Part shown: piece after piece, positions 29,462 to 38,065 of the stretch | How positions within the stretch are numbered: position 1 is the stretch's first letter | Layout: every line of letters begins with the position of its first letter | Source of the DNA: Ochrobactrum sp. CGA5 | GTDB lineage: Bacteria > Pseudomonadota > Alphaproteobacteria > Rhizobiales > Rhizobiaceae | Assembly (NCBI RefSeq): GCF_006345815.1 | Contig: NZ_VCIG01000038.1 | Span: 372,001-436,000, forward strand | DNA: 64,000 nucleotides | Direction of reading: 5' to 3' | Notes under the pieces: model-generated | Database searches by the model: none | Seen by the model: only the letters and a program-made list of their open reading frames with translations | What the model was told of the DNA's origin: nothing | Made by a program: the position numbers and the translations under genes

Positions 29462-29490
29462 AAAAAAATCCGGCGGGAGACCCGCCGGAT
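29462..29490 (-). terminator. Rho-independent terminator after the alpha/beta hydrolase gene
   Basis: ATCCGGCGGG (29468-29477) pairs perfectly with CCCGCCGGAT (29481-29490) over a three-base loop. On the minus strand it is followed by seven U, so it terminates the hydrolase transcript before the SMR gene. Confidence 0.93.
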
Positions 29491-29535
29491 GAGACGCCGC
29501 AAATCGCGAAAACGACTTGCTTATTTCGTGTAAAC

Positions 29536-30210
29536 TTAACGCAGGCGCTTCGGGCGCGCTTCTACCAGTTCGCCAGCCAAACGGCGATCAAGATACTCCG
29601 CACAATCCTCGATGAGTTCGTCACCCTGTCCAGTAAAGAAGTGGTTCGCGCCTGCAATCGTGTTCTGGGTGATCGTGATACCCTTCTGGGTCTTCAGTTT
29701 ATCGACCAGAGCCTGCACGTCCTTCGGCGGAGCAACTTTGTCCTGATCGCCATGGATGATGAGGCCGGACGAAGGGCAAGGCGCCAAAAAGGAGAAATCA
29801 TAGGTGTTCGGTTGCGGTGCGACGGAAATGAATCCTTCAATTTCCGGGCGACGCATCAGAAGCTGCATGCCGATCCACGAACCGAACGAATAACCGGCAA
29901 CCCAGCACGTCTTGGAATCGGGGTGAAGCGCCTGCACCCAGTCGAGCGCGCTGGCTGCATCCGACAGTTCACCTGCGCCATGGTCGAATTCGCCCTGGCT
30001 GCGTCCAATACCGCGGAAGTTGAAGCGCAACGTGGTGAAGCCGCGCTGCTGGAACATATAGAACAGATCATAAACGATCTTGTTGTTCATCGTTCCGCCG
30101 AACTGCGGGTGTGGATGAAGAATAAGCGCGATTGGAGCATTCTTTTCTTTGGAGGGCTGATAGCGGCCTTCGAGGCGTCCGGCAGGACCGTTGAAAATGA
30201 CTTCTGGCAT
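29536..30210 (-). CDS. Alpha/beta hydrolase
   Basis: A 224-residue cytosolic alpha/beta hydrolase of the dienelactone-hydrolase-like group. Visible are the oxyanion-region HPHPQFGGTMNNK, the nucleophile elbow GYSFGSW (Ser at about 107), the acid region IIHGDQDKVAPP and the catalytic His in GANHFFTGQGDEL. The substrate is unknown; an esterase or thioesterase role is possible. It is divergent from the cysteine desulfurase gene, sharing a 196-base promoter region with a strong dyad. Confidence 0.88.
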   Translation of the reverse strand: MPEVIFNGPAGRLEGRYQPSKEKNAPIALILHPHPQFGGTMNNKIVYDLFYMFQQRGFTTLRFNFRGIGRSQGEFDHGAGELSDAASALDWVQALHPDSKTCWVAGYSFGSWIGMQLLMRRPEIEGFISVAPQPNTYDFSFLAPCPSSGLIIHGDQDKVAPPKDVQALVDKLKTQKGITITQNTIAGANHFFTGQGDELIEDCAEYLDRRLAGELVEARPKRLR

Positions 30211-30344
30211 GTGTACTCCGCTCGTAACGGGAAGACCGGGCCTGGGGCGACGAAACTTGACGTCGTTGGACGCCGCTTCTAGAACCGGTTTGGAATTTCG
30301 ACAGACTGAAAGCGAGTTTCAGTTCCTATGTGGGCTTAATAGGC

Positions 30345-30370
30345 TTTTCTTGATTGAAATTTCAAGAAAA
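30345..30370. promoter_or_regulatory. 26-bp dyad, candidate operator of the Fe-S cluster operon
   Basis: TTTTCTTGA (30345-30353) and TCAAGAAAA (30362-30370) are perfect inverted repeats around TTGAAATT. The centre TTGAAATTTCAA (30354-30365) is itself a perfect palindrome. It ends 36 bases before the desulfurase GTG in a divergent promoter region. The TGA-N8-TCA core loosely resembles Rrf2-type (RirA/IscR) sites; the identity of the binder is inference. Confidence 0.55.
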
Positions 30371-30406
30371 TTGCGCTTCCAGTATTTTGTTTAGGAGATA
30401 GGTACG

Positions 30407-31567
30407 GTGAACGGGAGCGGCAAGAGGCTCTATCTGGATTATAACGCCAGTGCTCCGTTGCTTGATGAGGCACGAGAAGCAGTTATCAATGCTCTAGGCA
30501 TTACTGGCAATCCGTCCTCCGTGCATCGTGAAGGTCGCGCCGCGCGCGCCCTTGTTGAAGCCGCGCGTCGTAGCGTGGCAGCGCTGGTCAATGCCAAGCC
30601 AGACCATGTTTTCTTTACATCAGGAGCAACGGAAGCCGCATCGACGCTGCTGACGCCTAACTATGTGATGGGGCGTTCACCGGTCCGTCTGTCACATCTC
30701 TATGTGAGCGATACGGATCACCCGTGCATGTTGTCCGGCGGCCAGTTCCCACCGCAGGATGTCACCGTTCTACCGGTTGATGCGAATGGCATCATAGAAC
30801 TCAATGCTCTCAAGGCAGCTCTCGCCAGTCACGACAAAAGCCAGGGGCTTCCGCTTGTGGCGATACAGGCTGCTAACAATGAAACTGGCGTTATCCAACC
30901 GGTCGCGGAAATCGCTGCCATCGTAAAGGATGCGGGTGGCATTTATATTGTTGATGCGGTTCAGGCCGCAGGGCGTATTAGATTAGATATTTCAGATAAT
31001 TGCGGTGATTATCTTATAGTCTCGTCGCACAAGATTGGCGGGCCGAAAGGCGTAGGCGCAATTATCGCCATTTCTGATCTCATGATGCCGCGCGCGCTTG
31101 TTCGCGGCGGCGGTCAGGAGAAGGGGCATAGAGCCGGAACGGAAGCTCTGCCACAGATCGCAGGCTTCGGCGCTGCGGCTGATGTTGCCAAGGCACGACT
31201 GGACGCCGATGGCTGGTCTCCGGCGATGCGTGACAGGTTGGAAACCGGTCTTGAGGCTATTGCCCCGGACGCGGTGATATACGGAAAATCGGTCGACAGA
31301 TTGCCGAACACCACGTTCTTTTCTCTTGTGGATCAAAAGGCGGAAACAGTTCAGATCGCCTTTGATCTTGGCGGAATTGCCCTTTCTGCGGGATCGGCCT
31401 GCTCGTCGGGTAAAGTCGGTCCCAGCCATGTGCTGTCCGCCATGGGGCACGGAGAAAGCCTCGGAGCGATCCGGGTTTCGCTGGAGCCAACAGCAACGCC
31501 GGATCATGTCGATACGTTTCTCGAAGTTCTCCGCAAAATTATAGAGCGCCGCGCCAAGAAGACGTGA
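30407..31567 (+). CDS. Cysteine desulfurase, IscS/NifS type
   Basis: A PLP enzyme that takes sulfur from cysteine as an enzyme-bound persulfide. The 386-residue protein starts LYLDYNASAPLLDEAREAV after a GTG with AGGAGATAGG upstream. It has the PLP-His/Asp regions SDTDHPCML and YIVDAVQAAGRI, the Schiff-base Lys in VSSHKIGGPKG, and the catalytic Cys in the long flexible loop SAGSACSSGKVGPSHVL. That loop marks the IscS/NifS class rather than SufS. It heads the Fe-S cluster gene group 527 bases before sufB. A second desulfurase (sufS) follows, so the two may have different sulfur acceptors, for example tRNA thiolation versus SufBCD. Confidence 0.93.
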   Translation: MNGSGKRLYLDYNASAPLLDEAREAVINALGITGNPSSVHREGRAARALVEAARRSVAALVNAKPDHVFFTSGATEAASTLLTPNYVMGRSPVRLSHLYVSDTDHPCMLSGGQFPPQDVTVLPVDANGIIELNALKAALASHDKSQGLPLVAIQAANNETGVIQPVAEIAAIVKDAGGIYIVDAVQAAGRIRLDISDNCGDYLIVSSHKIGGPKGVGAIIAISDLMMPRALVRGGGQEKGHRAGTEALPQIAGFGAAADVAKARLDADGWSPAMRDRLETGLEAIAPDAVIYGKSVDRLPNTTFFSLVDQKAETVQIAFDLGGIALSAGSACSSGKVGPSHVLSAMGHGESLGAIRVSLEPTATPDHVDTFLEVLRKIIERRAKKT

Positions 31568-31574
31568 TCGCGCT

Positions 31575-31757
31575 TCAAAGAACGAGGCCCATCTTTTGCT
31601 TTGCGGCAGCGATATCCTCCGAGGCGTTGGAATTTTAGATTTTGAACTTGTGATGGGCATTCTGAAAGATTTTCAGTTGCACGACGGTGCGGCCCTCGTC
31701 ATTTATCTGTTGCTCGAGAAACTTTACATAGTCCTGCAGGTTCTGGATGCTCATCAT
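31575..31757 (-). pseudogene. Small ORF with strong RBS and an in-frame stop
   Basis: On the minus strand ATG ATG at 31757 follows AAAGGAAGAGAGACT, a good ribosome binding site. It reads a 40-codon frame (MMSIQNLQDYVKFLEQQIN and onward to HHKFKI) ending at TAA 31635-31637. The same frame then continues for 19 sense codons (NSNASEDIAAAKQKMGLVL) to a TGA at 31575-31577. Either a 40-residue peptide is made, or a 60-residue gene has been broken by a nonsense change. I do not recognise the family. It is convergent with the desulfurase gene. Confidence 0.4.
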
Positions 31758-32094
31758 AGTCTCTCTTCCTTTGGCTATCTATGTTCCTACATATACAAGG
31801 CAAGGGCAGGCATGATTCTGAATTGCTACCCTGCCAGCGCAATTCTTCAAAGGAAATCAAGGCCTGAAACTAAGGGCGGATCAGCCGCTATTGCCGTTTG
31901 ATCGGACTTTTTATTAAGTTGATCATTTTAATCGGCATTTTTAGGGGCAAATTTGAACCCGGTGCTTGAAATTCAGTTTAGAGAGGTTTTAAAGAAGGGC
32001 CACGCACACTATATTGAGGCGGTATTGTTCAAGACATATCACCTTGACGTTTGCAACTGTCGGGCCTTGACCCCGACGAGGATGGAGAACGCCA
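31758..32094. other. Regulatory region before sufB
   Basis: About 340 bases with no gene seen on the plus strand. It is AT-rich between 31900 and 32000 and contains the Irr-box-like dyad listed separately. The sufB transcript probably starts here even if there is read-through from the desulfurase gene. Confidence 0.45.
31977..31993. promoter_or_regulatory. Irr-box (ICE)-like dyad upstream of sufB
   Basis: TTTAGAGAGGTTTTAAA is close to the iron control element TTTAGAA..TTCTAAA bound by Irr in rhizobia and Brucella. It is centred about 110 bases before the sufB start. suf operons are known Irr/RirA targets in this order; binding here is inference. Confidence 0.4.
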
Positions 32095-33618
32095 ATGCCT
32101 GCAGTGCAGGAGACCATTGATCAGGTCCGCGGCCTTGACGTGGACCAGTACAAGTATGGCTTCGAGACGATGATCGAAGCCGAGAGGGCTCCCAAGGGCC
32201 TGAACGAAGATATCATTCGCTTCATTTCCGCCAAGAAAAACGAGCCGGAATGGATGCTGGAATGGCGTCTGAAAGCCTATGAGCGTTGGCTCACCATGGA
32301 AGAGCCAACATGGGCTCGCGTCGACTACCCCACGATCGATTTCCAAGACGCATATTATTATGCGGCGCCGAAAAACCAGTCCGGCCCGAAGTCTCTTGAT
32401 GAAGTCGATCCAGAACTCCTTAAGACCTACGAAAAGCTTGGTATCCCGCTGCGCGAGCAAGAAATCCTTGCCGGCGTTCGCAAGCAGGGCGAGCCGAGCG
32501 AAATCGATGGCAATCCTTCTGACAACGTTTATGCGTCCGGTCGCGTTGCCGTTGATGCCGTATTCGACAGCGTGTCCGTCGTCACGACCTTCAAGGAGGA
32601 ACTCGCCAAAGCGGGAGTGATCTTCTGTTCGATTTCGGAAGCGATCCGCGAACATCCTGAACTGGTGCAGAAGTATTTGGCTTCTGTGGTTCCTGTTTCG
32701 GACAACTATTACGCGACTCTGAATTCGGCGGTCTTCACGGATGGCTCGTTTGTCTATGTTCCGAAGGGTGTTCGCTGCCCGATGGAGCTTTCGACCTATT
32801 TCCGCATCAACGAGAAGAATACCGGCCAGTTCGAACGTACGCTCATCATCGCGGATGAAGGCGCATATGTCTCCTATCTGGAAGGTTGCACCGCACCGCA
32901 GCGCGACGAAAATCAGTTGCACGCGGCTGTCGTTGAGCTGATTGCGCTCGAAAACGCCGAAATCAAATATTCGACGGTCCAGAACTGGTTCCCCGGCGAC
33001 AAGGACGGCAAGGGCGGTATCTACAACTTCGTTACCAAGCGTGGCGACTGCCGCGGCGATAATTCCAAGATTTCGTGGACGCAGGTTGAAACCGGCTCTG
33101 CGATCACCTGGAAATACCCGTCCTGCATTCTGCGTGGCGATAATTCGCGCGGCGAGTTCTACTCGATCGCTGTTTCGAACGGTCATCAGCAGATCGACTC
33201 GGGCACTAAAATGCTGCACCTCGGCAAGAACACGTCGAGCCGCATCATTTCCAAAGGTATTTCGGCTGGCAAGTCGAATAACACCTATCGCGGGCAGGTT
33301 TCTGCGCACCGCAAGGCCGAAAATGCCCGTAACTTTACCCAGTGCGACTCGCTCCTGATCGGCAATGATTGCGGCGCGCATACGGTGCCTTATATCGAGG
33401 CAAAGAATGCAACGGCGCAGTTCGAGCACGAGGCAACCACCTCCAAGATTTCAGAGGACCAGCTGTTCTATGTGATGCAGCGCGGCATTCCGGAAGAGGA
33501 GGCCATCGCCCTCATCGTCAATGGCTTCGTGAAGGAAGTCATTCAGGAACTGCCGATGGAATTCGCCGTCGAAGCCCAGAAGCTTATCGGTATTTCGCTA
33601 GAGGGCAGCGTCGGTTAA
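32095..33618 (+). CDS. sufB: Fe-S cluster assembly scaffold SufB
   Basis: SufB is the scaffold of the SufBC2D complex, on which clusters are built from SufS/SufE-derived sulfur. The 507-residue length fits. Visible are [47 protein letters not shown], and the C-terminal [25 protein letters not shown], which contains the cysteine implicated in cluster binding. The ATG at 32095 has GGAG eight bases upstream. It is followed by sufC, D, S and T in tight order. Confidence 0.97.
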   Translation: MPAVQETIDQVRGLDVDQYKYGFETMIEAERAPKGLNEDIIRFISAKKNEPEWMLEWRLKAYERWLTMEEPTWARVDYPTIDFQDAYYYAAPKNQSGPKSLDEVDPELLKTYEKLGIPLREQEILAGVRKQGEPSEIDGNPSDNVYASGRVAVDAVFDSVSVVTTFKEELAKAGVIFCSISEAIREHPELVQKYLASVVPVSDNYYATLNSAVFTDGSFVYVPKGVRCPMELSTYFRINEKNTGQFERTLIIADEGAYVSYLEGCTAPQRDENQLHAAVVELIALENAEIKYSTVQNWFPGDKDGKGGIYNFVTKRGDCRGDNSKISWTQVETGSAITWKYPSCILRGDNSRGEFYSIAVSNGHQQIDSGTKMLHLGKNTSSRIISKGISAGKSNNTYRGQVSAHRKAENARNFTQCDSLLIGNDCGAHTVPYIEAKNATAQFEHEATTSKISEDQLFYVMQRGIPEEEAIALIVNGFVKEVIQELPMEFAVEAQKLIGISLEGSVG

Positions 33619-33692
33619 CCGACGAGCTCCTTTCATCTCGCATCAGATTTTCTGGCCAGCCTTTTCCTGGCATTAGAACAAGGTTTACATTC

Positions 33693-34448
33693 ATGCTTGA
33701 GATCAAGAACCTCCATGCAAAGATCGCTGACACGGATACCGAGATCATCCGCGGCCTGAACCTCACCGTGAACAAGGGTGAAGTTGCTGCGATCATGGGT
33801 CCGAACGGTTCGGGCAAGTCCACGCTTTCCTATATCCTCGCTGGTCGCGAAGACTACGAAGTGACGGAGGGCGACATTCTCTATAACGGCGAGTCGATCC
33901 TTGAACTCGATCCGGCTGAACGCGCCGCCAAGGGCATCTTCCTTGCATTCCAGTATCCGATGGAAATTCCCGGCGTTGCCACGATGGAGTTCCTGAAAGT
34001 TGCGATGAACAGCCAGCGCAAGGCGCGCGGCGAACCGGAGCTGAAAATCCCGGAATTCATCAAGCGCGTGAAAGACGCTGCCGGCAAGCTCAGCATTAAT
34101 ATGGACATGCTGAAACGTCCGCTCAATGTCGGTTTTTCGGGTGGCGAAAAGAAGCGTGCTGAAATTCTTCAGATGCAGCTTCTGGAACCTAGCCTCTGCG
34201 TTCTCGACGAAACCGACTCCGGCCTCGACATCGATGCGCTGAAGATTGTGTCCGAAGGCGTTAATGCACTACGTTCACCGGATCGTGCAGTGATCGTCAT
34301 CACGCACTATCAGCGTTTGCTTGAGCACATCGTTCCCGACAGCGTGCACGTGCTTTACAAGGGGCAGGTCATCAAGTCCGGTGACAAGAACCTTGCGCTG
34401 CACCTTGAAGAAAACGGTTATGCCGATGTAATCGGCGAAGCTGCCTGA
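33693..34448 (+). CDS. sufC: Fe-S cluster assembly ATPase SufC
   Basis: A 251-residue ABC-type ATPase that drives conformational change in the SufBC2D scaffold. Walker A is GPNGSGKST (about 34-42), the ABC signature is FSGGEKKRAEI, Walker B is LCVLDETDSGLDIDAL and the switch His is in IVITHYQRLL. The frame is open upstream to 33369, overlapping sufB, but ATG 33693 (MLEIKNLHAKI) is the conserved start, with AAGG upstream. It lies 74 bases after sufB and 13 before sufD. Confidence 0.97.
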   Translation: MLEIKNLHAKIADTDTEIIRGLNLTVNKGEVAAIMGPNGSGKSTLSYILAGREDYEVTEGDILYNGESILELDPAERAAKGIFLAFQYPMEIPGVATMEFLKVAMNSQRKARGEPELKIPEFIKRVKDAAGKLSINMDMLKRPLNVGFSGGEKKRAEILQMQLLEPSLCVLDETDSGLDIDALKIVSEGVNALRSPDRAVIVITHYQRLLEHIVPDSVHVLYKGQVIKSGDKNLALHLEENGYADVIGEAA

Positions 34449-34461
34449 GGGGGGATGGATC

Positions 34462-35739
34462 ATGAATATCCAGACCGCCCCGGCTGCCAAGCCGCGAACG
34501 CCGGCTGAAAGCGCGCTGATCGACAGTTTTGCCGACCGCATGGGCGACTTGCCGGGGAATGGCGATGTGGTCGTTGCACGTGACGCAGCGCTTGAAACGC
34601 TCAAGGAAAATGGCATTCCGTCCCGCCGTGTCGAAAGCTGGCATTACACGGATTTCCGTACGCTTTTGAAGGGGGTGGCGCCTTTCGACGCTGCTGCTGG
34701 AACACAGGCAGTGGCTGCGCTCATCTCCGGCTCGTCCGTCGTTGCCGCGAGCAATGGTGTGGCTCTTGCTGCGAAAGCGCCTGAGGGTGTGTCACTGACC
34801 CCGGTTCGCGAGGCGTTGGCTGACGGTTCGCTCGTCACTCAACTTCGGCCACGCGGCTTTGATGATACGATCGGCCAGATCAATGCTGCCTATGTCAGCG
34901 ATGGTTGGATGGTTTCGATCGCCGACGGCACGGAACTTGAAGCGCCATTGGAGCTTCAGAACATCCAGAAGACCGGACAGGGACACACACGTTTTCCGGT
35001 TCGCATAGGTGCCAATGTCAAGGCCACGATCGTGGAACGCCAGAATGGTGGAGAGGGCGATGCCTTTTCAACCTCTGTCAACCACGTGACCGTTGGCGAT
35101 GGCGCCGAAATCCTCTGGATCATCTTGCGTGATTTTGGTCAGGCAACACAGCTTTCCCAGTTCAATGCTACGATGGGCAAGGACTCCAAGCTCACGCTCT
35201 ACATCGTCAATGCGGGCGGCAAGCTCGTGCGTCAGGAAGTGCACGTCAACGTTGCCGGAGAAGACTCCGACTTTGAACTCCGCGGTCTCAATCTGCTGGC
35301 TGATGACAGTCATACAGATGTGACCATGACGGTCGGTCACCTGGTAGAGAACACCCGTTCGACCGAGGTCATCCGCAATGTTGTCAAGGATCGCGCGCGC
35401 GGGGTTTTTCAGGGCATGATCCGCGTTGCGCAGATCGCCCAGAAGACGGATGCCCGTATGGCATGCAACACGCTTTTGCTGTCGGATGATGGCGAATTCG
35501 ATGCCAAGCCCGAACTCGAAATCTTCGCCGATGACGTGGCCTGCGGTCACGGTGCGACGGTTACTGAGTTGTCGAAGGACTATCTATTCTATCTGATGGC
35601 CCGTGGCATTCCGGAAAACGAGGCGCGTGGCCTGCTGATCAAGGCGTTCATCGCTGAGATTATCGAGGAGCTGGAAGACGAAAAGCTGGTTGAGGCACTG
35701 GAAGCAGTGCTGTCCAGTTGGCTCGCCGCCCACGCCTGA
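34462..35739 (+). CDS. sufD: Fe-S cluster assembly protein SufD
   Basis: SufD is a paralogue of SufB that forms a heterodimer with it and helps acquire iron. The 425-residue protein has the SufB/D beta-helix core, with SRRVESWHYTDFR near the N-terminus and C-terminal KPELEIFADDVACGHGATVTELSKDYLFYLMARGIPE. That region carries the conserved His of the SufB-SufD interface (CGHGAT). AGGGGGGATGGATC precedes the ATG, a strong ribosome binding site. sufS follows after 68 bases. Confidence 0.97.
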   Translation: MNIQTAPAAKPRTPAESALIDSFADRMGDLPGNGDVVVARDAALETLKENGIPSRRVESWHYTDFRTLLKGVAPFDAAAGTQAVAALISGSSVVAASNGVALAAKAPEGVSLTPVREALADGSLVTQLRPRGFDDTIGQINAAYVSDGWMVSIADGTELEAPLELQNIQKTGQGHTRFPVRIGANVKATIVERQNGGEGDAFSTSVNHVTVGDGAEILWIILRDFGQATQLSQFNATMGKDSKLTLYIVNAGGKLVRQEVHVNVAGEDSDFELRGLNLLADDSHTDVTMTVGHLVENTRSTEVIRNVVKDRARGVFQGMIRVAQIAQKTDARMACNTLLLSDDGEFDAKPELEIFADDVACGHGATVTELSKDYLFYLMARGIPENEARGLLIKAFIAEIIEELEDEKLVEALEAVLSSWLAAHA

Positions 35740-35807
35740 TTGATTGAGGCAGAGTTGTGCAAGTGCGTGCTCTGCCTTTTCCTGCCGAAGCGGCAAGAGG
35801 AACGATC

Positions 35808-37052
35808 ATGGACCAGAAAAATCCGCTTGTTGCGGCTTATGACGTCGAAGCGATCCGCCAGGATTTTCCGATCCTTTCGCGAGAACTGCATGGCAAGCCG
35901 CTCGTCTATCTCGACAACGGTGCATCGGCGCAAAAGCCCCAAAGCGTTATCGACGCTGTGACGCATGCTTATTCCAATGAATATGCCAATGTTCACCGCG
36001 GCCTGCATTTTTTGTCGAATGCGGCGACCGATGCTTATGAAAAGTCGCGTGAAACGGTACGGCGCTTTCTAAACGCCGGTTCGGTAGACGAGATCGTCTT
36101 CACGAAAAATGCGACAGAGGCGATCAACACTGTCGCGTATGGCTATGGCATGCCGAATATCGGTGAGGGGGATGAAATCCTCTTGTCGATCATGGAGCAT
36201 CACTCCAATATAGTGCCGTGGCATTTCATTCGTGAAAGGCAGGGTGCAAAGCTGGTCTTCGCGCCGGTGGATGATGAAGGCATCTTTCACATTGAAGAGT
36301 TTGAAAAGCGTTTGACAGAGCGCACCAAGCTCGTTGCGATCACGCACATGTCGAATGCGCTCGGGACCGTTACGCCGATCAAGAAGATCGTAGAACTTGC
36401 CCATGCACGCGGCATTCCGGTGCTGGTGGATGGCAGCCAAGGCGCTGTGCATTTGCCTGTCGACGTGCAGGATCTCGGCTGCGACTGGTATGTCTTCACT
36501 GGTCACAAGGTTTACGGGCCATCCGGCATCGGCGTGCTCTATGGTCGTTCGGAAATGCTTGAGAAGATGCGTCCTTTCCAGGGCGGCGGCGAGATGATTG
36601 AGGAAGTGACGGAAGACAACGTCACCTACAACCATCCGCCCCATCGTTTTGAAGCAGGAACACCGCCCATCGTTCAGGCTATCGGTCTTGGCGCCGCGCT
36701 CGAATATATGGAAAGAATCGGCCGTCATGCGATCCTCGCGCATGAGGAAGATCTGCGCGATTATGCTCATGAACAACTCGGCCGGATCAACTCATTGCGC
36801 ATTTTTGGCAATGCACCGGACAAGGGAGCGATCATCTCGTTTGCGCTTGAGGGAATTCACGCGCATGACGTATCGATGGTGATTGACCGGGCAGGGGTTG
36901 CTGTTCGTGCTGGAACACATTGCGCGCAGCCGCTCTTGAAACGTTTCGGCGTCACCTCTACATGCCGTGCATCCTTCGCCTTGTACAACACCCGCGCCGA
37001 AGTGGATGCATTGGCGGAAGCCTTGGAAAAGGCAAGGAAGTTTTTCGGATGA
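35808..37052 (+). CDS. sufS: Cysteine desulfurase SufS
   Basis: A 414-residue type II cysteine desulfurase feeding sulfur to SufBCD. Visible are LVYLDNGASAQKPQ, ANVHRGLHFLSN, the PLP region LVDGSQGAVHLPVDVQDLGCDW, the Lys in VFTGHKVYGPSGIGVLYG and the short-loop catalytic Cys in VAVRAGTHCAQPLL, which distinguishes SufS from the IscS-type enzyme upstream. The frame is open from a GTG at 35757, but ATG 35808 has AGAGGA upstream and the family start. Its stop overlaps sufT. No sufE gene is in the window. Confidence 0.97.
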   Translation: MDQKNPLVAAYDVEAIRQDFPILSRELHGKPLVYLDNGASAQKPQSVIDAVTHAYSNEYANVHRGLHFLSNAATDAYEKSRETVRRFLNAGSVDEIVFTKNATEAINTVAYGYGMPNIGEGDEILLSIMEHHSNIVPWHFIRERQGAKLVFAPVDDEGIFHIEEFEKRLTERTKLVAITHMSNALGTVTPIKKIVELAHARGIPVLVDGSQGAVHLPVDVQDLGCDWYVFTGHKVYGPSGIGVLYGRSEMLEKMRPFQGGGEMIEEVTEDNVTYNHPPHRFEAGTPPIVQAIGLGAALEYMERIGRHAILAHEEDLRDYAHEQLGRINSLRIFGNAPDKGAIISFALEGIHAHDVSMVIDRAGVAVRAGTHCAQPLLKRFGVTSTCRASFALYNTRAEVDALAEALEKARKFFG

Positions 37053-37468
37053 CCGATATGGAACAGAAAGTTCAGGACAAAGTCGAGATTCCGCCTGTCG
37101 ATGGCGGGGTAAAGGCCGAAGGCAATTCGGTATTTTCTGCTTCTGCTATCCCGCAGGAAGATCTCCTTCGCATGACGGATGACATCATCGCGGCCTTAAA
37201 GACGGTTTATGACCCGGAAATTCCGGCTGATATTTACGAGCTTGGCCTCGTCTACAAGATCGACATCGAAGATGATCGCTCCGTGAAGATCGAGATGACA
37301 CTTACGGCTCCAGGCTGCCCGGTTGCAGGCGAAATGCCGGGATGGGTCGAGAACGCAGTCAGTGCAGTCGAGGGCGTCTCAATGGTGGAAGTCACAATGA
37401 CATTCGATCCGCCGTGGACACCGGACCGTATGTCCGAAGAGGCGCAGGTGGCCGTCGGCTGGTATTGA
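37049..37468 (+). CDS. sufT: SufT, DUF59/MIP18-family Fe-S carrier
   Basis: A 139-residue protein with a DUF59 (MIP18) domain, an accessory factor in Fe-S cluster maturation. The domain reads IIAALKTVYDPEIPADIYELGLVYKID, with MTLTAPGCPVAGEMP carrying the conserved Cys. A charged N-terminal extension of about 45 residues precedes it. ATG 37049 overlaps the sufS stop (ATGA), so it is translationally coupled. An ATG three codons further is an alternative. It is the last gene of the contiguous suf run. Confidence 0.93.
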   Translation: MTDMEQKVQDKVEIPPVDGGVKAEGNSVFSASAIPQEDLLRMTDDIIAALKTVYDPEIPADIYELGLVYKIDIEDDRSVKIEMTLTAPGCPVAGEMPGWVENAVSAVEGVSMVEVTMTFDPPWTPDRMSEEAQVAVGWY

Positions 37469-37522
37469 AATATTGCAGGGATCACAAAATGCGGCTCTTT
37501 GGGCTGCATTTTGATTCGTAGT

Positions 37523-37550
37523 GGAAAAAAAGGGCTCTAAAAGGCCCTTT
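37523..37550 (-). terminator. Terminator on the minus strand (tRNA-Thr transcript), possibly also suf operon
   Basis: AAAGGGC (37529-37535) pairs with GCCCTTT (37544-37550). The minus strand has a seven-to-eight base U-tract after the stem, so it best serves the tRNA-Thr transcript coming from 37912. On the plus strand only three U follow, which makes a weaker stop for the suf operon. Confidence 0.75.
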
Positions 37551-37836
37551 CAGCGCCCAGCCCGGAGAAAACCCAATCGACATAGCCAAAATTGGCAGGT
37601 TCGATTACCTGTGACGGGACTCCACAGTCTTTCAGTGGCGCCTTGCGGCCGCGCTAAATCGCCCTCCTGGTAGGCACGTACATTTCAGTTTTGTGGCAGT
37701 GCGCATTTTCCCACGCAACCGCTTGAACGGAATACGTATTCCATTCTGGGCCTGTAGGCGAGGTGGGTTGAAAAGCGGTAACAAACCATAACCGGTTGTT
37801 TCAGCGCGCTAGTTATCCTCAAAAGAAGAGGATTAG
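37551..37836 (-). other. Transcribed trailer between tRNA-Thr and its terminator
   Basis: About 290 bases with no start-bearing gene. The minus strand from about 37656 to 37537 is open for 36 codons. It reads protein-like sequence ending NFGYVDWVFSGLGAERAF and stopping at a TAG inside the terminator, but it has no ATG, GTG or TTG. It may be a gene remnant, a small RNA or chance. Confidence 0.35.
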
Positions 37837-37912
<76 letters not shown>

Positions 37913-38065
37913 ACATGCGCCCGATTAGCACAAATGCAGCGAGTGTAAAACGAAAATTCATCGCATGCAGGTCATGGCAACCGAGTTTTTCATGTGATAG
38001 CCAATAGCAGCTTGGGGAAACAGTGGCAAACTTGTCAGAGTTGGGCCAGATTCGGGACTTTAAAT

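Noticed and set aside
31596-31901. Plus-strand 101-codon frame after the desulfurase gene
   Set aside because: It has no ribosome binding site and overlaps the better supported short minus-strand ORF.
32029-33429. 466-codon open frame on the minus strand opposite sufB
   Set aside because: It is a codon-bias shadow of sufB: no ribosome binding site, no recognisable family, and the plus-strand protein is fully conserved.
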